64,000 nucleotides of DNA from Ephemerocybe angulata. Its lineage: Eukaryota; Basidiomycota; Agaricomycetes; Agaricales; Psathyrellaceae. Shown here in pieces: positions 21,480 through 32,037 of the stretch; the first letter of the stretch is position 1; every line of letters begins with the position of its first letter. The notes under the pieces were generated by a model. That model saw only the letters and a program-made list of their open reading frames with translations. It did not search any database and was not told where the DNA came from. Both the position numbers and the translations under genes were made by a program. The DNA is taken from contig JAACJK010000169.1 of NCBI GenBank assembly GCA_013368325.1, forward strand, positions 124,001 to 188,000, written 5' to 3'.

Positions 21480-24400
21480 TCATAGCTTAGGAATATAGAT
21501 AGCTGATTGCACATTCTTGTTCCCTTTATGCTTAAGGTCACCTAGTGCAAATATTATACCTTCATACTCTGCTTGCCCACCATTGATCATGCCATCATGG
21601 TACCAGACTTGGTCTCCTTTAATTATCCGAGAAGTAAAATGTGATCCTCCATAGTATATAATACCTGCCAATATATACTCTTGTACCTCTCCACCTTCAG
21701 TTGGTATCTTGAGCAAAGTTGATATTTGCATGTGCTCATGTCTATCAAACGCTACCCATACTATGTGACTTGCATTGCTTAATAGCCTGATTCTAGATGC
21801 AAGCTGTCTATTGCAAATTTGGCACTGCAAATCTTCTTGAACATTAGCAAACAAATCTGGAGTTAGCCATGTCTGGATAGATGAACCTTCATCATCTGCA
21901 TTAAGTTGAAGGTTTGCTGTATGCATATAACCCCGTCTTCTATCAGGTTCATCACAATGATCACAAACTTGGGGTATCTTGTATACTGGGTTTTCAAATA
22001 CAAACATAGAGTCGATTAGATTGATAACACTAGTATAGTTTCCCAGATGAAACAAATCTGGAGATAAGTGCGCCATACTCTGTCTCCAATTCTCACGTGC
22101 TGCTTCAAGTGTACCTCTTTTGGTGCGATATTCCTCAAATCCTATTGCTAATGCCTCAGTAGTCTCTGGAATCTGTACCGATGCAAAATAAGCAGACCAT
22201 TGCTGAGGATTAGTGATCCATGTAGCATACAAAATGCAAAGCATTGAGTCATAAGCACAACTATTATTTTGCCACTGTGATCCGGGAAGAGAGATATCTT
22301 GAATAGTGATAGGCTGAGTCTGCATGTCTATCATATCAACATCATTTACAGAATCTCTACCTGTATCGTTAAGTTTTAGCTTTTTGAATCTATCTTCATC
22401 ACTAATATCATTGGGCATAGACTTACGCTTAAGACTATTTGAGCCTACTGCAGGTACAAATGCCTTAAAAGGATCCAAATTTTTGGAGATAGCTACCTTT
22501 TTTGTGTGTTTTTGATCTTCTTTTACAATTTGCCACTCTAAGTGTGGGTTGTCATCTACAGCCCAGGGCTTGTCATTATTCCACCTTAGAGATTTATGGA
22601 TACTTTTAGGCACATAACACTCGCCTTTCCACTTGCGGAATGATGCAATCAATTCTTTTCTATGGATGCCAAAAATCTCAACAGGCAGTAAACCCTTATA
22701 CCGCATATCAGTTATCTCATGAAGTAAGGCCAACTCTCTGAACTCTTGGCGCTGCCTGCCTGATATCCCATTCATAACAATACTTGGTGAAAAATCTCGT
22801 AGCAATAATGTCCCTTCTGCTGATGTTCCACGCGATAATGCTGTATACATTGAGTGATGTGTTCTGCAAGCTTGGAGATCAACTACATTAAATTCTCTTG
22901 TCTTTCCTTGAGAAGCAAAGTCAGTCATTGCAAAATTGGGTAACATATCGACTTGGGTACGGTCAATCAAAACTTTTGTGCCACCCCGCAGTGAACAGAT
23001 AAGTTGGTGTGTAGTTGTTGGTAGTATAGGAACAACATTTTCTGGTAATCCTCTCAGATTGATTTTTGATGGTGGATTGACCAATTCCACAAAGACAGTT
23101 TCAAGAACAGGTTGACCTTTAGAGCCTACTGTAGACTGCCAGCTATGAATGAAACCTTCTTGCCCATTTGTAATTCCTAGCTCAGTTGCACTATTATTAC
23201 GTATCAAAACAGGCAGGCCGATGCATATACCCAATCTTCCAGGTACATGTTTGTCAGTAGTAGAAGGAATCTGATACCATAAGTCTCTTTGCATAGCTTC
23301 ATTGATAATATGTGCAGTGCTCTTGCCTTTGAGTCTACGCCTAGTTGATTCACCAGACTCTATAGATATATGATCTTCTGAATAGAAGTACACAAGCTCC
23401 TGATTTGATTCAGTTGCAAATCGTTTTGATCCAATATCATTCATTGTATCTTTGAGAAGGTTACGAGTAGTGATAACTGAGACATTTCTAAATTCAGGAC
23501 TACAGATTGAAGATCGATCACTTAAAATTGATGAAATACGTGAGCGCAAGAACTTGATATCATCCCATGTGCATGCTTTATACCGCATATTCTCTAACAT
23601 TGTACGAAAAGCCTCATCACCTGGCTTTACCTGCCGCATGTTTTCTGTAAGCATAACTACAGTGGTAAACTCGTGCCATATGCATTGGCCAATTAACTCC
23701 TTTTGCTTATTCAGATTAGTAGAAGAATACTCGATGCGCCCATACAAAGATGCTGCCTCGCCTCCTACTACAGGAGGCAATTGAGCAAAATCACCAACTA
23801 AAATCATGTTAAGTCCACCAAAGCTTTCATCTGGATTATTAAGAGTGTGGCATAAACGTTCACTAATACGGTAAATATCACGACAACTGAGCATAGAGAC
23901 TTCATCAAAAAATATGTACTCAACGCCAGTTAGTCGATCTTTGATAGATGCTAAGTTGGTCTTGCTAGTTTTATCATTTATGCCAAATGCTGTATGATAG
24001 GTCATACCACCTAGTAAAGCTGCAGCACTCCCAGTAGGTGCAACAACTATAAGTTTATAAGACTCTTTGCGTAGTCTAAAGAAGAACGATAATGCTTTTA
24101 AAACCTGTGATTTGCCAGTCCCACCCATTCCTCCAATATACATGTGTAGCACCTCAGAATATGGATCAGCTGCATGATTAGCTACAATGCGGAAAGCTTT
24201 CTCTTGTTCGTAATTGAGACTAAATTGATTTATACTTTCATTGACAAATGTCTGATGCTCTTCTTCATTGAGTGAAAAACTTTTCAGTAAGTATGACTTA
24301 TCTGCAATGAACACATTGCCATCTAGTTTGCACCTTTTCTGAAGGTCTTTTTTACTTTCATAAGTTGTAGGCATTTGCGTAGCTCGAGCATCCATAATCT

Positions 24401-27400
24401 CTACTCGTTTATTCTGTACAAGTGCTTTCCAATGCGAAGGTGGCATCTTAGATGGATGGTTTATTCTAATTTGTGCCTTATCATTAGCAACTGCTTGGTC
24501 CCACCCAATATCTTGTAACACAGAAGTCATATCTTGTACCTTCTTTAGTCTGTCAAGTTCAGCAGGGCTAAGCGCTCCATTTGCAATAGCATCAAGGTCA
24601 AGGCCTTCTTGTGCAGCTGTCCATTCAGAGGCTAATACTCCATCTTCACATTGCTCAAAGTCAATTCCAGATAGATGTCCATCGTAAATTCCACTTGACT
24701 GATGCATCTGTGCTCTGTAATCATCTCTTGCATCTAAGCACTCATATTTAAGGTTGATATTTGCCATAATCTGAATGTAGCGCTCAGAAAAGCTGTAGTT
24801 ACTGAAGGCTTCATGCCATCCACTATATCCAGCACGCAGATCGATACCACTTCTCCAGGGCTTAAAAAGACTCAGCATAGCTACTGCATAATCACCTTGG
24901 TCACCAACATTACATCTCGGTAATGGTGGCCCCAAAATGTTAGGTACAATGTGATTGACCAATCCGCAATTCATTCTTAGAGCATGTGTTTCTGAAAGAG
25001 GATGTTCATTCATAAATCTATATGTGTTTTTAGTCAACTTGTCTTCATCACCTTTTGGTATAGCAATTGAAGTACAACGTTGAATGAATTCATACACACA
25101 TAAGTTCTCTGCTTCAGATGGGCGAAAAATGTAGTCATGTACAAATGAGAGGCCAATGTATTTTCCATCTTTCTTCATGATCATGATTTTGTCAAATTCA
25201 TCTTCTTCTGCCTCTGTCGGAAAAGCTCTTCTAGCCTCAAACATATATTGCTTCCAATACATGGGTTTGAATGTGTGGCTAGTGTAATGATCAGGATTAT
25301 CAAGCAAATATAGAGATATCATTGGAGCACCTAGCTCCATCTTTGCAGAAATTGAATTGACCATTCTGGTCATCAAACGCCTTGCTTTTTCTTTTGCTTT
25401 CATATCACCAACTAGTATATCTGAGCTTTTGGATATAATTGATTGAATAGCATCGTATAGAACATGTGTTTTCAATCCTTGCTTGGTAATGTAATCAGTA
25501 ACATATACAATAACTGCCTTAACCGCAGTACCAGACATTAAGCTAGTTACATCGGTATTGCACCCCAACACAAATGTGACTACTCGATTAACATAATTGA
25601 CCCAGGCTTCACCTTTCTTCATAATGAGTGCTCCTGTTGTTGGATCAACTTTGGTCTCTGCATGTAGAGGTCTAGGAAAGCGCGCTCTACATCTTTTAAA
25701 TATGTTATCAGTACAGGCTCGATACACCATTTTCTTGCTTGTAGTTCCATCTAGGTTGATGTAGCGCTGACATGAATGCAGATTTGATCGTAGAAACACT
25801 GTATCAAATCTGTATAGAAAATACGACCACCATCCTCGCTTTGATTTACAGAATTTACAGTCGCATACATCATCTTGGTCAGGCATGGTACTGTCACATT
25901 TTCCGGAAGGTGGAGCAATTGGAAGGGTTTCAACTTCATCATATGGTGTGCTTTGTTCTGCTGTATCAGCACGTGCAGTAACCTCAGATTGAGAACCAGT
26001 TGCAAACTCTCCACAGTGCGTCGACTCGAGCCATTCGACAACCGCTTTTTGCCAGGCCAAATCGTTCATAATTTTATCTCTCATTTTCTGCGGGCTTAGG
26101 TTGCCTTTGAGCCAAATAAGCATATGCAAGTGCAATGTTAATCGCCCCTGTTGCTCAACAGTGCCGTAGTATGCAGAAACATCTCCAAATATGCCTCGGC
26201 CATCTATATTGACCCCCATAAGATCCTGGATAAATATCAAAACCATATAATGAAAGAATCGTGCAGCAGCGACTGGATTTTTGCAGACTTTCAGCAATCT
26301 CTCTTTTTCTGGACCAATGTCTGGAGTGAATTTGATATTATCAGAGGCAAAATAGATACACAAAGGATGTTTAGTATCAACAGGTGCCATAGTAAAATAC
26401 CAAGATGGACTACCATGACTAGCCACTAAAGACCAAGCCTCATTGCGCATTCCTTTTTTAGTAGTTATAGAACCCTTCACGTTTGACATTATGCAGTCAA
26501 GATCGGAAACGACCTTCTTGCATTGCTTCTCCATATCGGTTTCAGCTTTGACAATTTCACCATTAGCCATACGTGTTGCCAGGGATTGAAGAACAGTCAT
26601 ATCTACAGAGAGTAAGCGACTGGTTATTTCATCAAAGTTTGCTCGGTTGGTCGCAATCCTTCCAGATGTTGAAACAGCCCCCATCTGTTCATGGCTGAAG
26701 GCAATGAAAGGAAAGTTGGGATCGACTTGAAAGCGTTTGTCATGGTACATGAGAAGACGACGCTTATGCATTTTACTTGACAACCCTTCAACAGATCCTA
26801 CGCCTCCAAGGCCATACGGGAATAGCCAGGGAAACATTTGGGGATAAAGTTGGGGGTTACTCCAGATGGAAACCAAGTCAAGGCGCCCAACATTGAGAAA
26901 TCTTCCTTCGTTATTCAAATGGTGAACAGCCCTTGCTTTCAGCTTTCTAACAGAGACAGTTTCAATATCCTGCGCTGTAATGCCATGTACTGTAAATGGA
27001 CATTCTCCTTCTTCAGTACCATCTTCATCATCCATGTCATGTATACTTGTACTCTCTGCAAGCTTGTTCCCAATTTTCTGAATATACTCAACAGTTACAG
27101 GAGGCACGTCTTCAGGATAAGAGTCAAGGTTTTTCTGTGAAATGTCAATATTTGCATAATCGGAATGATTGAGCTTCAACCATTTCAATGCCTGAGCAAC
27201 ATGGTTTCTTCTCACAAGAAAAGGTGTTCGCTTATAAGTCGCATGATCAGGCTTGGTTGGCCCTGTAAATAGAATTGCCAAAACTTCCTCGATATCCTCT
27301 CTCGGAGGTGGAAGCCTTTCATATATCTGGGGCATAGGTGACTCAAAGGCAACAAAGTTAGCCTTCATTTTTCGCATGCCTGTTGATACTTTTGCCCAGC

Positions 27401-29861
27401 AAACTGTATGGCGAACTTTAGCAATAAGGAGTCTTTCAACATATCGTAACTCGGACAATTCCCTAGGAATATTACCAAGCCACAGGCCATTAGCCAATGC
27501 ATACTTTGGAATATCGCCTTTGCGAAGGGAAGCTCGGCAGTCATCACATACTTTATCACAGGTATTATCAATCACAGGAGCATTATACTCTTTCGCAGTA
27601 TCCGTTTCAGACTTTCTTTCTCTTTTAGCACAGCCATCACGGATTAAAACATTCAAATGTCCTTGGATAGCCTTTAGCTTGCTTAGTTGCTTCAGCGGAA
27701 CCAACATTCCGCAAACTGCACACCCTGCTTCTTCAAACTGGGATGGATTAAATTTAGTGCAGGCTCGGGCAATGATTTCCATTTCAACATCAGGTGTAAG
27801 TGGTAGCGGGGGGAAGGATGTATTTCCAATATCTTCATGCAAGAATTCTAATGATTTCTTCTCTGATGTAGGTTCAAAAGCTTTCAATTTGTTTTGTGCA
27901 CGGTGACTTCTGTTACGCGCATTTGACTGCATCTGCTTTCCCGGTACAATTTCTAACTCTGCTGCGCAATCAACACACATATTACATTGATGAGTGCTAA
28001 GAGCAGCATCAACATCTGCTCTCTTGGCACGTGCAGGAAGTACTACACCATGATGTAACAAAACATCCCTAGCAGTAGTAATACTTAGAAGTTGGGCAAG
28101 TATCCCTAGCGGTAACCTTGCATGCATGATGTTCTGCACACTATCAAAATGAGTCTTTTTAACAGCCACAGGGCCATATGATACAAACTTCAACAAGTAC
28201 CCAGGAAAATCAGCAGAGCGATGCAGAGTAATAATATATTGATCAAGCCCTGGCGCAAATGGTATAGCCTTTGAAAGGGCACCACCAACAGGACTAAGTG
28301 TACCACGGGGTGTCTTGCTGGCCATAGCATTAGTCCCCGCTCGGGGCACACCACACTCAGCAATAGACTTAGGCCTCACTCGGGGCACATGGCACTCACA
28401 CATCAAGCCAATTCCTGCTTGGGGCACTTCACACTCAGCACTTAAGCCAGACCCTGCTCGGGGTACTTCACATACAGCAGTAGAATTAGACCCCAATTGG
28501 GGCACGGTACACTCAGCAATAGAATTAGACCCCACGCGGGGCGAATCACACTCGGCGATAGAATTAGACCCCGCTCGGGGCACGTCGCGCTCAGCAATCG
28601 AGCCAGACCCCACTTGGGGCATGCCACGCTCAGCAATCGAGCCAGACCCCGCTCGGGGCACGTCGCACTCAGCAACGGGATCAGACCCCACTCGGGGCAC
28701 AGTGATAGACCCCACACGGGGCACGTTGCACTCGGCAACGGAGTCAGACCCCACTCGGGGCATGTCACACTCAGCAATCGAGCCAGACCCCGCTCGGGAC
28801 ACGTTACACTCAGTAACGGAGTCAAACCCTGCTCGGGGCGCAGTGATAGATCCCACTCGGTGTGGCAAACAAGGACAGGATGGCAGAGATGTTGAGCACG
28901 TGCCGGGGAGTAAATCCGATGAGTGAGAGAAAACATTAGAGAGTATGTCTGGTGAGCAAACATTGGAGAGCGCACCTGGAGAATGAGCTGTGGCAAGCAG
29001 TTGAGCTGCCAAGCGAGTATCAGATGCGCAAGTACTGGAGAGCAGGTCCAGTGAGCAAGTATTGGAGTATAGATCCGGTAAGCGAGCATTGGAGAGCAGT
29101 GGAGAGACCGAGCGAGAGTCAGAGCACGACCGAGCGTCAGACCATGAAGTTAACGAGCATGGTAGATCCGACAAGCGAGTACTAGAGCGCAAGCAAGCAT
29201 CCGGGGTTGGTGGGGCCGAAATACGAGAGTCAGAGCACGAGGAGCGTGCGCTTGAGGATAAGCCTGGCAAGCGAGCGCTGCAGAGAAGATCCGTTGAGCA
29301 AGCATCTGCGGGTGGTGTTGAAGTGCTGGTGTCAGCGGGCAGAGCTGGTGGACAAGAATCGTGAAGCAGACACAGGGGGAGAACGTTGGAGGCCAGAGTT
29401 GAAGGGGGAGGGGAGGGGCACGTTGAGAACTTCTTGAGGGTGGACGGGTGAGCATCGACAGGGGCTGTTGGTTTGGATGAACAAAACGGAACCAAAGTAC
29501 ACGGGCGAGGAGAAGACTGTGTAATTGCGTGAGGGGTTGTTAACATTAATGATGATAAGATTTGAGGTCGTACCGGAGAGTGCAGTAGAGTATCTCTTGA
29601 AGAAAAGGAGAACGGGGGACTGCCGATGAGGCCGGAGGATAAGCTGCAGTGGGCGGGGGCCCCAATTGCCAACGGATCTCCGCCATGAGAGTGGAGAAAA
29701 AGGCCGGAAAGCGAACGAGATAAAGCAAAGATCATGTCTGTGGGACGTGCTGTAAGAGGCGGCCAAGTTGCGGAGACGATGGTTTGCGACGATGGTGGGG
29801 AGAAGCAAGCCGTGAAATGGCGATGACGAAGCATTCCGGCGCCGGTCGGCACTCCGGCCAT
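21480..29861 (-). CDS. Helitron Rep-helicase fused to USP-like protease segment
   Basis: A single uninterrupted 2793-aa ORF. In order: a Pro/Ser/Cys-rich N-terminus; 13-residue tandem repeats (about 330-515); a Cys-pair region (VCDDCRASLRKGDIPKYALA, about 770), typical of DUF6570-associated Helitrons; the HUH-type motif LHLHMLIWL (about 1245); a Tyr motif VTDYITKQGLKTHVLYDAI (about 1455); and a Pif1-like helicase with Walker A GGMGGTGKS (about 1910) and Walker B FFDEVSML. After the helicase, about residues 2525-2760 contain NNSCAYDSMLCILYA and GGSHFTSRI...WYHDGM, matching the Cys and His boxes of ubiquitin-specific (C19) peptidases. Rep nicks and transfers a strand; Pif1 unwinds. The protease role is inferred. 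No frameshift is seen, so the copy may be active. Confidence 0.9.
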   Translation of the reverse strand: MAGVPTGAGMLRHRHFTACFSPPSSQTIVSATWPPLTARPTDMIFALSRSLSGLFLHSHGGDPLAIGAPAHCSLSSGLIGSPPFSFSSRDTLLHSPVRPQILSSLMLTTPHAITQSSPRPCTLVPFCSSKPTAPVDAHPSTLKKFSTCPSPPPSTLASNVLPLCLLHDSCPPALPADTSTSTPPADACSTDLLCSARLPGLSSSARSSCSDSRISAPPTPDACLRSSTRLSDLPCSLTSWSDARSCSDSRSVSPLLSNARLPDLYSNTCSLDLLSSTCASDTRLAAQLLATAHSPGALSNVCSPDILSNVFSHSSDLLPGTCSTSLPSCPCLPHRVGSITAPRAGFDSVTECNVSRAGSGSIAECDMPRVGSDSVAECNVPRVGSITVPRVGSDPVAECDVPRAGSGSIAERGMPQVGSGSIAERDVPRAGSNSIAECDSPRVGSNSIAECTVPQLGSNSTAVCEVPRAGSGLSAECEVPQAGIGLMCECHVPRVRPKSIAECGVPRAGTNAMASKTPRGTLSPVGGALSKAIPFAPGLDQYIITLHRSADFPGYLLKFVSYGPVAVKKTHFDSVQNIMHARLPLGILAQLLSITTARDVLLHHGVVLPARAKRADVDAALSTHQCNMCVDCAAELEIVPGKQMQSNARNRSHRAQNKLKAFEPTSEKKSLEFLHEDIGNTSFPPLPLTPDVEMEIIARACTKFNPSQFEEAGCAVCGMLVPLKQLSKLKAIQGHLNVLIRDGCAKRERKSETDTAKEYNAPVIDNTCDKVCDDCRASLRKGDIPKYALANGLWLGNIPRELSELRYVERLLIAKVRHTVCWAKVSTGMRKMKANFVAFESPMPQIYERLPPPREDIEEVLAILFTGPTKPDHATYKRTPFLVRRNHVAQALKWLKLNHSDYANIDISQKNLDSYPEDVPPVTVEYIQKIGNKLAESTSIHDMDDEDGTEEGECPFTVHGITAQDIETVSVRKLKARAVHHLNNEGRFLNVGRLDLVSIWSNPQLYPQMFPWLFPYGLGGVGSVEGLSSKMHKRRLLMYHDKRFQVDPNFPFIAFSHEQMGAVSTSGRIATNRANFDEITSRLLSVDMTVLQSLATRMANGEIVKAETDMEKQCKKVVSDLDCIMSNVKGSITTKKGMRNEAWSLVASHGSPSWYFTMAPVDTKHPLCIYFASDNIKFTPDIGPEKERLLKVCKNPVAAARFFHYMVLIFIQDLMGVNIDGRGIFGDVSAYYGTVEQQGRLTLHLHMLIWLKGNLSPQKMRDKIMNDLAWQKAVVEWLESTHCGEFATGSQSEVTARADTAEQSTPYDEVETLPIAPPSGKCDSTMPDQDDVCDCKFCKSKRGWWSYFLYRFDTVFLRSNLHSCQRYINLDGTTSKKMVYRACTDNIFKRCRARFPRPLHAETKVDPTTGALIMKKGEAWVNYVNRVVTFVLGCNTDVTSLMSGTAVKAVIVYVTDYITKQGLKTHVLYDAIQSIISKSSDILVGDMKAKEKARRLMTRMVNSISAKMELGAPMISLYLLDNPDHYTSHTFKPMYWKQYMFEARRAFPTEAEEDEFDKIMIMKKDGKYIGLSFVHDYIFRPSEAENLCVYEFIQRCTSIAIPKGDEDKLTKNTYRFMNEHPLSETHALRMNCGLVNHIVPNILGPPLPRCNVGDQGDYAVAMLSLFKPWRSGIDLRAGYSGWHEAFSNYSFSERYIQIMANINLKYECLDARDDYRAQMHQSSGIYDGHLSGIDFEQCEDGVLASEWTAAQEGLDLDAIANGALSPAELDRLKKVQDMTSVLQDIGWDQAVANDKAQIRINHPSKMPPSHWKALVQNKRVEIMDARATQMPTTYESKKDLQKRCKLDGNVFIADKSYLLKSFSLNEEEHQTFVNESINQFSLNYEQEKAFRIVANHAADPYSEVLHMYIGGMGGTGKSQVLKALSFFFRLRKESYKLIVVAPTGSAAALLGGMTYHTAFGINDKTSKTNLASIKDRLTGVEYIFFDEVSMLSCRDIYRISERLCHTLNNPDESFGGLNMILVGDFAQLPPVVGGEAASLYGRIEYSSTNLNKQKELIGQCIWHEFTTVVMLTENMRQVKPGDEAFRTMLENMRYKACTWDDIKFLRSRISSILSDRSSICSPEFRNVSVITTRNLLKDTMNDIGSKRFATESNQELVYFYSEDHISIESGESTRRRLKGKSTAHIINEAMQRDLWYQIPSTTDKHVPGRLGICIGLPVLIRNNSATELGITNGQEGFIHSWQSTVGSKGQPVLETVFVELVNPPSKINLRGLPENVVPILPTTTHQLICSLRGGTKVLIDRTQVDMLPNFAMTDFASQGKTREFNVVDLQACRTHHSMYTALSRGTSAEGTLLLRDFSPSIVMNGISGRQRQEFRELALLHEITDMRYKGLLPVEIFGIHRKELIASFRKWKGECYVPKSIHKSLRWNNDKPWAVDDNPHLEWQIVKEDQKHTKKVAISKNLDPFKAFVPAVGSNSLKRKSMPNDISDEDRFKKLKLNDTGRDSVNDVDMIDMQTQPITIQDISLPGSQWQNNSCAYDSMLCILYATWITNPQQWSAYFASVQIPETTEALAIGFEEYRTKRGTLEAARENWRQSMAHLSPDLFHLGNYTSVINLIDSMFVFENPVYKIPQVCDHCDEPDRRRGYMHTANLQLNADDEGSSIQTWLTPDLFANVQEDLQCQICNRQLASRIRLLSNASHIVWVAFDRHEHMQISTLLKIPTEGGEVQEYILAGIIYYGGSHFTSRIIKGDQVWYHDGMINGGQAEYEGIIFALGDLKHKGNKNVQSAIYIPKL
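28320..28870 (-). repeat. 39-bp in-frame tandem repeats in Helitron N-terminus
   Basis: About a dozen diverged 39-bp units, each centred on CCCCGCTCGGGGCAC, encode 13-residue blocks such as PRVGSDSVAECNV. The unit is a multiple of three, so the frame survives copy-number change. The GC-rich repeat contrasts with the AT-rich remainder of the ORF. Confidence 0.88.
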
Positions 29862-31335
29862 GTCGGGTGATGTCCGTCAATCGCGGCTCCTCAGAATCTT
29901 TGCAGAATCTTATCCTCCTTGTCCTTGTTGTTGAGATTGAGCCCTCGTAATTTAGAATTGATTCAGAGTTCATACAATAGACACAATTTTCCCGTGACAC
30001 AGACGATTGACAACGTAGTGCGAAGAAGAGACAAGGAAGGACTACTACAAGTGGGATGAGGCAGATGATAGCAAATATCTCTTGCTGCCGCTGTTGAGTA
30101 TCGTGGTCCGTCCTACCACTGTACTCCCAGCTCGCTCGTCGCTGACCTCACACCCTCACCCCCCTTCCTCCCGTCCGCCTATGCTCCCTCCTCCCCCTCA
30201 ACTGTTTTCCTCCCCAGCATATCACAGTCCCTCCGTACTGCCATCGACGCGGCCCATCATCGTACCTCCCCCTCCACTGGCCTAGCGTCGTCCTTCCCTT
30301 GCCGTCCACCCTCCTCCTGCAACCCCTCGCTCGCCACTTTTCTCCACCATCATATTGTCACCTCAGGGGCCAGCGTTATTATCGCCCCTCGCGCCTTCCT
30401 CATCGTCCCTTCCAGGAACCGCGCGCTAAACGGCGATACCGAGAGAAGCGCACCGGCGCGCTGTGAGGGGAGGAGGGCAGTAGTGGAAGGAGACCTGCTC
30501 AAGCAGTTCTGCTTAAAGCGACGGGGGCGAATAGAGGATGCGGCGGCGGTTGAAAGAGAAGGGGAGGGTAGTTGCGGACGGCCCATGGGTGGCCGGGAAA
30601 GTCTTGCATGCCGAAGGCCGAAGGCGAGCGGAGGATGGTGATGGTGGGGAGAGCGCGAGGGTGGAAGCCGACGTCACTTTCGGCGCAACGGCGTGCGGTG
30701 GGTGGAAGAGACGAAACTTCGGCGCCATTGGACGCGAGCTGGAGGCAGCGATCGGCAAGGAGAGGCTGCCCGGCGTCGTTGAACGCGAGGCGAAGGTACT
30801 GGGGCGCGAGGGTCGAATCCTCGCTTCCTTGAACTGGAGTGAGGGGCGGCGTGGGCGAGTAAAGGCTGCTCGGTGTCGCTAGACGTGAGCTGGAGGCAGC
30901 GGGGGCACGGAGAGGGCCACGTTCAGCAGCATAGCCGGGAGTGACACCGGTGGCAAGCGTGGTTGGGCCCTAGGGTGAGGACACTGGCGAAGTTAAAGGT
31001 GACGAGGGTGTTTCGAGGCTCGAAAAGGTTTTGCGAAAGTCTAGCATGGGAGATGAGCAGGAAGAACAAGGCAAGTTAGGGCCCGGGGGGCAAGGCTGGG
31101 CAAGGTGACGATTTGCCGTATACTGCACGTGATCAACTTCCGATCAGTCATGTGCTCTATTGCAGATTCCCAACGTCGGAAATCTGCAAGGTGCTCACTG
31201 CTGGACCGTCGTCCCCCCGAACAACGAGCACACCAGCAAAGGCGATGACAGCGGTCTGTGGCTGTCACCATGAGGGTGGCTATGGATAATGGTGTCGCTA
31301 TGTGAGTCGGCGTTGCGCGGTGGAGTCTACGGCAG
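29862..31335. other. Upstream region of Helitron ORF; no gene assigned
   Basis: Pyrimidine-rich plus strand (about 30080-30330) followed by a GC-rich stretch with open frames on several strands and biased composition. Nothing matches a family I know. It should contain the Helitron promoter and possibly its 5' end. Confidence 0.4.
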
Positions 31336-32037
31336 GTGACTGCGATGATCATTAGTGAGTCCAGTGTCCATAAAGCGAGACGTACTCACCTCCATGCTGG
31401 AGTTCCGCCTTCGACCGGCTCGCTCTTCATAACGAAGACCATACTCTGGCACAACGAGACAAGCTCCTACTTGGATCTCAGTCTCCTCAGCGGAAATAGT
31501 GGGTCTCCTCGCTCACTCCTTCATCGCCTCCCGCCTCGTGTGCTGACTTTGACTTGGGTTCGACGCACAGACCCCGATGAGGTCAAGCAGACCCATGACC
31601 CAATGATCATAGGTCGTGTTCTCATCCACCCCGACGCATTCACGGATGAAGGCGTGGCACTCCTTCCGCCAGCATCGGGTGCCCTTCTCACCCTCTTCAA
31701 CCCGAACCACAACTACATCGCCGGACAGCTTCTGGTTCAAACGACAATCCCGGGATGCTACGGGGACCCAGCTGGTCAATATCGTGCGCCTGGGACCGCC
31801 GCTATCCTCAAGCCCATCACGACGCGGCTGTTCTCCACCACATCTCCTCCCAAGTCCGCGCCGACACTGTTTCCGCTGCTAACCTCGTTCCCATTCCCTG
31901 GCCGTTGGATCGGAAGTAACGACGTACCGCTGCCGCCGCTCAACGTCGATCCCCTCTTCGACTTACACCACATCGCGCTATTCGCAGCCGCCATCCTCAA
32001 GAGACGTTGTCAGATGTTTGCTGGACAGACTATCTAG
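31336..32037 (+). pseudogene. Remnant of Ppo-type fatty-acid dioxygenase
   Basis: An open frame of 233 codons contains NETSSYLDLSLLSGNSGS, matching the TSSYLDLSPLYGN block of fungal psi-producing oxygenases (linoleate diol synthases), and RVLIHPDAFTDEGVALLPP then LLTLFNPNHNYIAGQLL, matching the following PPA..L...FNR.HNYIAE.LL block. These lie in the heme-peroxidase domain of a protein that is normally about 1000 aa. No sequence corresponding to the rest of the dioxygenase or the P450 half is present, and the part after residue 140 does not resemble Ppo. It is therefore a fragment, perhaps moved by the nearby Helitron, although it is on the opposite strand. Confidence 0.6.

Larger units (their letters stand above)
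21366..29861 (-). mobile_element. Helitron (rolling-circle transposon), 3' end proposed
   Basis: The element carries one giant replication-helicase ORF on the minus strand. A plausible 3' terminus is CTAG at 21369-21366 followed on the minus strand by host T, with a short stem (TTGCG/CGCAA, 21378-21397) eight bases before it; CTRR plus a nearby hairpin is the Helitron rule. The 5' terminus (TC, preceded by A) was not located and must lie right of 29861. The coding body is visibly more AT-rich than the neighbouring Gypsy element and host genes. Confidence 0.7.

Noticed and set aside
28315..28926. Regular 39-bp repeats resembling a CRISPR-like array, and open frames on the plus strand
   Set aside because: The units are imperfect, contiguous without spacers, in frame with the Helitron ORF, and the genome is fungal.
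31791..32037. Functional Ppo dioxygenase gene continuing to 32037
   Set aside because: Similarity to Ppo stops after the FNPNHNYIAGQLL block, and the remaining domain blocks and P450 half are absent.
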